From Alistipes sp. (GTDB taxonomy: Bacteria > Bacteroidota > Bacteroidia > Bacteroidales > Rikenellaceae): a stretch of 64,000 nucleotides of DNA. A program made the position numbers and the translations under genes. The DNA lies in the NCBI GenBank assembly GCA_017416915.1, contig JAFQAN010000027.1, positions 62,001 through 126,000 of the forward strand, written 5' to 3'. Under the pieces are notes generated by a model. That model searched no databases, was not told the DNA's origin, and saw only the letters and a program-made list of their open reading frames with translations. Below, in pieces: positions 59,998-64,000 of the stretch (the first letter of the stretch is position 1; each line of letters begins with the position of its first letter).

Positions 59998-61950
59998 CTA
60001 TCGCTTCATTCGTCGCTGTTCACGATTGATGGTCATCTGCTCCTGTTGCTGTCGCAGCGCCTCCTCGTAACGCTCCTGGAACTTCGACTTCTTGCGAGGC
60101 TTACTCTTCGCGGCGAAGAGCTTAGCGCGCACCTTCTCGTCATCTACCGTACGACGTATAGCCCACATAATAATCATCGTCATAATCTGAGATAGGAAGT
60201 AGTAGTAGCACAAGCCCGACGAGTAGTTATTGAAGAAGAAGAGCATCATAACGGGCATAAAATAGACCATCATAAACTTCATCATACCCGCACCTGGCTG
60301 ACCCGCCGTAGTGGCAGCCTGCTGCTTATATGTGAGGAACGAGTAGCCAAACATCGCAACAGCCATCAACAGCGCAAAGAGGCTCACGTGGCTGCCATAG
60401 AAGGGTATCGAGAAGGGCAACTCCAAGACACTATCGTACGACGACAGGTCGTCGGCCCACAAGAAGCCCTCGCCACGCAACTCGATACTTGCGGGGAAGA
60501 AGCGGAACATAGCCCACAGGATAGGCATCTGGATAAGTAGCGGCAGACAGCCACCCATAGGGCTAATTCCTGCCTGCTGGTAGAGCTGCATCGTCGCCTG
60601 CTGCTTCTTCATAGCGTCCTCCTGCTTGGGATACTTAGCGTTCAGCGCCTCCAACTCGGGGCGTATGGCTCGCATCTTTGCCGTTGACATATAGCTCTTA
60701 TAGGTCAAAGGCAGAATGATAAGCTTTATGAGCAGCGTTAGAATGAGGATAATCAAACCGAAGCCTACGCCGTGGTCTTTGAGCCAGTTAAATACGGGAA
60801 TAGTCAAAATCTTATTTATCCAACCCACAAGCCAGCCTCCCATAGGGATAAGGTCTTCGAGATGTGCATCCTCGCCATTGAACGTTACACCTTTAAGTAT
60901 CTTAAAGTCGTTAGGACCGTAGTAGAAGGCGAAGTTATAGGTCGGCTGCTCGGCACTGAACGCCACGTAGAGGTGGGTCTTATAGGCTTTGAGGTAGTCC
61001 AAGCCTCCGTTTGTAGATGATACGAAGCTCATATCGGCGTTAAGACGCTCGGCACTGAGGAATACCGACGAGAAGTACTGCTGTTTGAGTGCTACCCAGC
61101 CGATATTTGCGTGATGCTCGTTGCTACCATCGCTATCCATCTCCTCCATCTCGTCGTCCTCGTTCTCCCAGAAGGTGATTGTCGATGCCATATTCTCGTT
61201 TTGGAAGCCACGCTCGTTGTGGTTAGCGCGGTTCTCCCAGACGATGCTTATCTCGTTCTTCTCGCTCACGTGGGGAGCCATACCTCTCTGGCGAATGGCG
61301 AAGTCGATAACATAGTCGCGGCTCGGGTCGCCCGTATTGTAAATCTTATAGACATACTCCATACGCGCCTCGGGCGTGATGTCAAGCGCCATAACTACCT
61401 CCTGAGTGCCATCCTCCAACTGCGTAGTGGTGGTAGCGAAGGTGTAGTTCTCGCTATTAAACGGTGTGCCGTTAGCCGAACGAAGCTCCATATTGAAGCG
61501 CGCCGTCTCGGGCTGCATAAGCTCCACAAGCTCGGTACGCTCGCCCTCGGCATACTTATAATACTCTTTGAGCGTCACGTTGCGAATCATACCGCCACGT
61601 GTCGAGAAGTCCACCTTGATAAGGTCGTTCTCGACGCTGAACTCCTGAGCCTCAGCATCACGTGCTGCGATGAGCGATGCGCCAAAGTTTATATTGTCGG
61701 CATTGGCTGCGGCGAGCTTCACAATCTCCGCCTCAACCTGCGCCAACGAGTCGCGCATAGCCTGCTCCTCGGGGCTTAAAGCCGCCTCGGCAGCCCTACG
61801 CTCAGCCTCCGCGCGCTGCAATGCCGCCTGCTCCTTCTTGTAGGCGGCAAGCTGCTTGTTATACTCCTCTGCCTCGTTGCTCTGATATACGGTAAAGCCG
61901 ATAAAGACGGCTACCATAAGCACAAGGCCGATAATCGTTTTCTTGTCCAT
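59998..61950 (-). CDS. yidC: Membrane protein insertase YidC
   Basis: 650 residues. One N-terminal membrane segment (about 5-21), a coiled-coil linker (about 30-85), a large periplasmic beta domain (about 95-355) and five C-terminal segments of the 60KD_IMP domain (GFGLIILILTLLIKLIILPLTYKSYMSTAKMRAIRPELEAL, QQAGISPMGGCLPLLIQMPILWAMFRFF). It ends with a basic tail as usual for Bacteroidota. It inserts inner-membrane proteins with or without Sec. It lies 27 bases after pyrG. Confidence 0.96.
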   Translation of the reverse strand: MDKKTIIGLVLMVAVFIGFTVYQSNEAEEYNKQLAAYKKEQAALQRAEAERRAAEAALSPEEQAMRDSLAQVEAEIVKLAAANADNINFGASLIAARDAEAQEFSVENDLIKVDFSTRGGMIRNVTLKEYYKYAEGERTELVELMQPETARFNMELRSANGTPFNSENYTFATTTTQLEDGTQEVVMALDITPEARMEYVYKIYNTGDPSRDYVIDFAIRQRGMAPHVSEKNEISIVWENRANHNERGFQNENMASTITFWENEDDEMEEMDSDGSNEHHANIGWVALKQQYFSSVFLSAERLNADMSFVSSTNGGLDYLKAYKTHLYVAFSAEQPTYNFAFYYGPNDFKILKGVTFNGEDAHLEDLIPMGGWLVGWINKILTIPVFNWLKDHGVGFGLIILILTLLIKLIILPLTYKSYMSTAKMRAIRPELEALNAKYPKQEDAMKKQQATMQLYQQAGISPMGGCLPLLIQMPILWAMFRFFPASIELRGEGFLWADDLSSYDSVLELPFSIPFYGSHVSLFALLMAVAMFGYSFLTYKQQAATTAGQPGAGMMKFMMVYFMPVMMLFFFNNYSSGLCYYYFLSQIMTMIIMWAIRRTVDDEKVRAKLFAAKSKPRKKSKFQERYEEALRQQQEQMTINREQRRMKR

Positions 61951-61977
61951 CTCTTAATTTTAACTTTTCCTAAAATT

Positions 61978-63600
61978 TTACTTCTGCTCGTCGCGGTACT
62001 TCAACGCCTCCTTGACAAATGTTACGAAGAGCGGATGGGGATTTGCCGCTGTCGAGTGGTACTCGGGGTGGTACTGCGTACCCACAAACCAACGGTGCGA
62101 CGGAATCTCGACAACCTCGACAAGACCCGTGTCGGGGTTGAGACCTACCGCCTTCATACCTGCCGCCTCGAAGTCGGCGAGGAACTGGCTGTTGAACTCG
62201 TAGCGGTGGCGATGACGCTCGACAATCGAGAGGGTGTCGTAGGCCTTTGCCACACACGAATTCTTTGCCAACTGACAAGGATAGCCACCAAGACGCATCG
62301 TGCCACCCTTAGCCGTAATGTTCTTCTGCTCCTCCATAAGGTCGATTACGGCATGCTTAGTCTGCGCCATCTCGCTTGAATTGGCATCTGCCCAGCCGAT
62401 GACGTTGCGTGCGAACTCGATGACGGCACACTGCATACCCAAGCAGATACCGAAGAAGGGTACGTTGTTCTCGCGGGCATAGCGCACAGCAACCAATTTA
62501 CCCTCGATGCCACGGTTACCGAAGCCTGGGGCAACCATCACCGCCGACATCTTACCAAGCGTCTCCTTGACATTCTCCGATGTAAGCTTCTCGGAGTTCA
62601 CGTAGTGTAGCTTAACCTTAACTTCGTGTACTGCGCCAGCGTGTATGAACGACTCGCTAATCGACTTATATGCGTCGGGCAACTCGGTATATTTACCTAC
62701 CAAGGCGATATCTACAACGCTCTTGGGGTTCTTGATGCGCTCCACAAATGCCTCCCACTCCGTAAGGTCGGGTTCCTGCTCCGAGCGCAAGCCGAGCTTT
62801 TCGAGTAGCACCTCGTCCAAGTGCTGTTTGTGCATACGCAGAGGCACCTCGTATATTGTAGGCACGTCGATAGACTCCACAACGGCCTCGGGTGCTACGT
62901 TGCAGAATAGCGCCACCTTGCGGCGTATATCCTGGCTCAGCACGTGTTCCGAGCGAAGCACCAGCACGTCGGGTTGTAGTCCATACGACAGAAGCTCCTT
63001 CACAGAGTGCTGCGTAGGCTTGGTCTTCAACTCGCCCGATGCCGCCATATAGGGGATGAGCGTAAGGTGAACAAGCACCGTATTCTGATAACCGAGCTGA
63101 TAGCGCAGCTGACGCACCGACTCGATAAATGGCAACGACTCAATGTCGCCTACCGTACCGCCAATCTCGGTGATGATAACGTCATACTTCTTGGTTGTGC
63201 CGAGAAGCTGTATGCGGCGCTTAATCTCGTCGGTGATGTGGGGTATCACCTGCACGGTCTTACCCAAAAACTCGCCACTGCGCTCCTTATCAATGACACA
63301 CTGGTAGATTTTACCCGTGGTAACGTTATTGTTCTTGGTGGTCTGTATTGATGTAAAGCGCTCGTAGTGTCCAAGGTCGAGGTCGGTCTCGGTGCCATCT
63401 TCGGTAACGTAGCACTCGCCGTGCTCGTAGGGGTTGAGCGTACCTGGATCGACGTTAATATAGGGGTCGAGCTTCTGGATGGTTACCGAGTAACCACGAG
63501 CCTGCAACAGACGCGCTATCGACGCCGAGATAATACCCTTACCCAATGACGAGGCAACACCGCCCGTAACGAAAATGTACTTTGGTTTAGATAGTTTCAT
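61978..63600 (-). CDS. pyrG: CTP synthase
   Basis: 540 residues, full length. The synthase domain (about 1-270) starts KYIFVTGGVASSLGKGIISASIARLLQ and has DPYINVDPGTLNPYEHGE; the class I glutamine amidotransferase domain (about 295-535) has PFFGICLGMQCAVIEFAR (catalytic Cys) and GTQYHPEYHS (His-Glu). It converts UTP to CTP with glutamine as nitrogen source. It is encoded upstream of yidC in one operon, the usual Bacteroidota order. Confidence 0.97.
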   Translation of the reverse strand: MKLSKPKYIFVTGGVASSLGKGIISASIARLLQARGYSVTIQKLDPYINVDPGTLNPYEHGECYVTEDGTETDLDLGHYERFTSIQTTKNNNVTTGKIYQCVIDKERSGEFLGKTVQVIPHITDEIKRRIQLLGTTKKYDVIITEIGGTVGDIESLPFIESVRQLRYQLGYQNTVLVHLTLIPYMAASGELKTKPTQHSVKELLSYGLQPDVLVLRSEHVLSQDIRRKVALFCNVAPEAVVESIDVPTIYEVPLRMHKQHLDEVLLEKLGLRSEQEPDLTEWEAFVERIKNPKSVVDIALVGKYTELPDAYKSISESFIHAGAVHEVKVKLHYVNSEKLTSENVKETLGKMSAVMVAPGFGNRGIEGKLVAVRYARENNVPFFGICLGMQCAVIEFARNVIGWADANSSEMAQTKHAVIDLMEEQKNITAKGGTMRLGGYPCQLAKNSCVAKAYDTLSIVERHRHRYEFNSQFLADFEAAGMKAVGLNPDTGLVEVVEIPSHRWFVGTQYHPEYHSTAANPHPLFVTFVKEALKYRDEQK

Positions 63601-63647
63601 AATATATTGTCATTCAATTTGTTTGCAACTTTATCACACGTTCGACG

Positions 63648-64000
63648 CTACTCGGCGCTGTTGGCCTCCTTCTGACGAGCCTCCTCGGCATCAATAAGGC
63701 GCACCTTCTCGATAACCTCCGCCATATCGCGCTTAGCCTTCTCAATCTTCTCGCGAACGTCGGCAATAAGGGCCTCGGCATTCTTCGACTTCGAGAAGAA
63801 GCCGATGTTGTTCTCCAACAGGGCTATATCCTGCTCCATTTGGCGCACCTTGTTGTAAAGTTTCTCACGCTCCGAACGCAGCTGTGAGCCACCCTTCATA
63901 CCCGACACACGCTCACGGAAGCGATTCATCGAGCGGTCGCGCTCCGACGAACGCAGCGTACGGAACATCTCGTCCACAACAGCCTTATACTCCTTCTGCA
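63648..64000 (-). CDS. Partial DUF349-domain protein (C-terminus)
   Basis: 117 residues are visible and the gene continues past the right edge. The sequence VDEMFRTLRSSERDRSMNRFRERV, then a coiled coil (SEREKLYNKVRQMEQDIALLENNIGFF, residues running to the end) is the typical C-terminal end of Bacteroidota DUF349 proteins. The family is cytoplasmic and of unknown function. It stops 47 bases before pyrG starts. Confidence 0.85.
   Translation of the reverse strand, partial: QKEYKAVVDEMFRTLRSSERDRSMNRFRERVSGMKGGSQLRSEREKLYNKVRQMEQDIALLENNIGFFSKSKNAEALIADVREKIEKAKRDMAEVIEKVRLIDAEEARQKEANSAE

Overview
The window is chromosomal DNA from a member of the Bacteroidota, most likely order Bacteroidales. 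The evidence is a SusC/SusD pair, many lipoproteins with long acidic stretches after the lipobox cysteine, Bacteroidota-restricted families (DUF4290, DUF4493, PCMD, fimbrillin-like), a single-chain glycyl-tRNA synthetase, the acpP-fabF-rnc order, and promoters of the TTTG-N19-TAnnTTTG type. The content resembles Alistipes/Rikenellaceae, but that is only an impression. Coding density is high and I see no rRNA, tRNA, CRISPR array or transposase.

Layout. 1-13.3 kb is housekeeping: a cut thioredoxin-type lipoprotein, DUF4290, a sigma-54-type activator, then on the minus strand a HAD phosphatase, a glycosyltransferase, a small outer-membrane protein, def, ruvX, glyS, radC, rnc, fabF and acpP; pepE, a yraN-type gene and waaA run on the plus strand. 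13.9-31.7 kb (minus) is a peptide/protein-utilisation-type locus: SusC, SusD, a large surface lipoprotein, then four paralogous lipoprotein subtilases interleaved with three small lipocalin-like lipoproteins. 32.1-35.2 kb is a divergent Oar-like TonB receptor. 35.8-37.5 kb is a conserved pair, an Fe-S-scaffold-like protein and a GGGtGRT protein. 38.1-40.2 kb is a GH97 glycosidase. 40.8-50.7 kb (minus) is a seven-gene surface operon: fimbrillin-like protein, two DUF4493 proteins, a DUF4493+PCMD protein, two outer-membrane barrels and a PCMD protein. 51.1-52.8 kb has engB and prs; 53.3-59.9 kb is a TetR-controlled TolC/HlyD/ABC exporter of the YbhGFSR type; 60-64 kb has yidC, pyrG and a cut DUF349 gene.

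The most unusual non-coding feature is a family of composite intergenic elements at 3' ends of genes (about 2323-2588, 13294-13910, 35314-35650, 37777-38085, 40205-40771, 52767-53090). Five combine two or three modules: an 8-bp repeat array (GAC[T/C][A/G]CG[A/G]), a 10-bp repeat array (AGGCATTCCC-like), and a long hairpin bounded by CTTGGTGTGATA-like inverted termini. The outer stem sequence changes from copy to copy while pairing is kept; the apex GTAC-loop-GTAC is nearly constant. Twice the terminus supplies the stop codon of the neighbouring gene. Shorter relatives lie at 37556-37627 and 44258-44290. I consider these hairpins and the protease/lipocalin array the two most promising things to follow.
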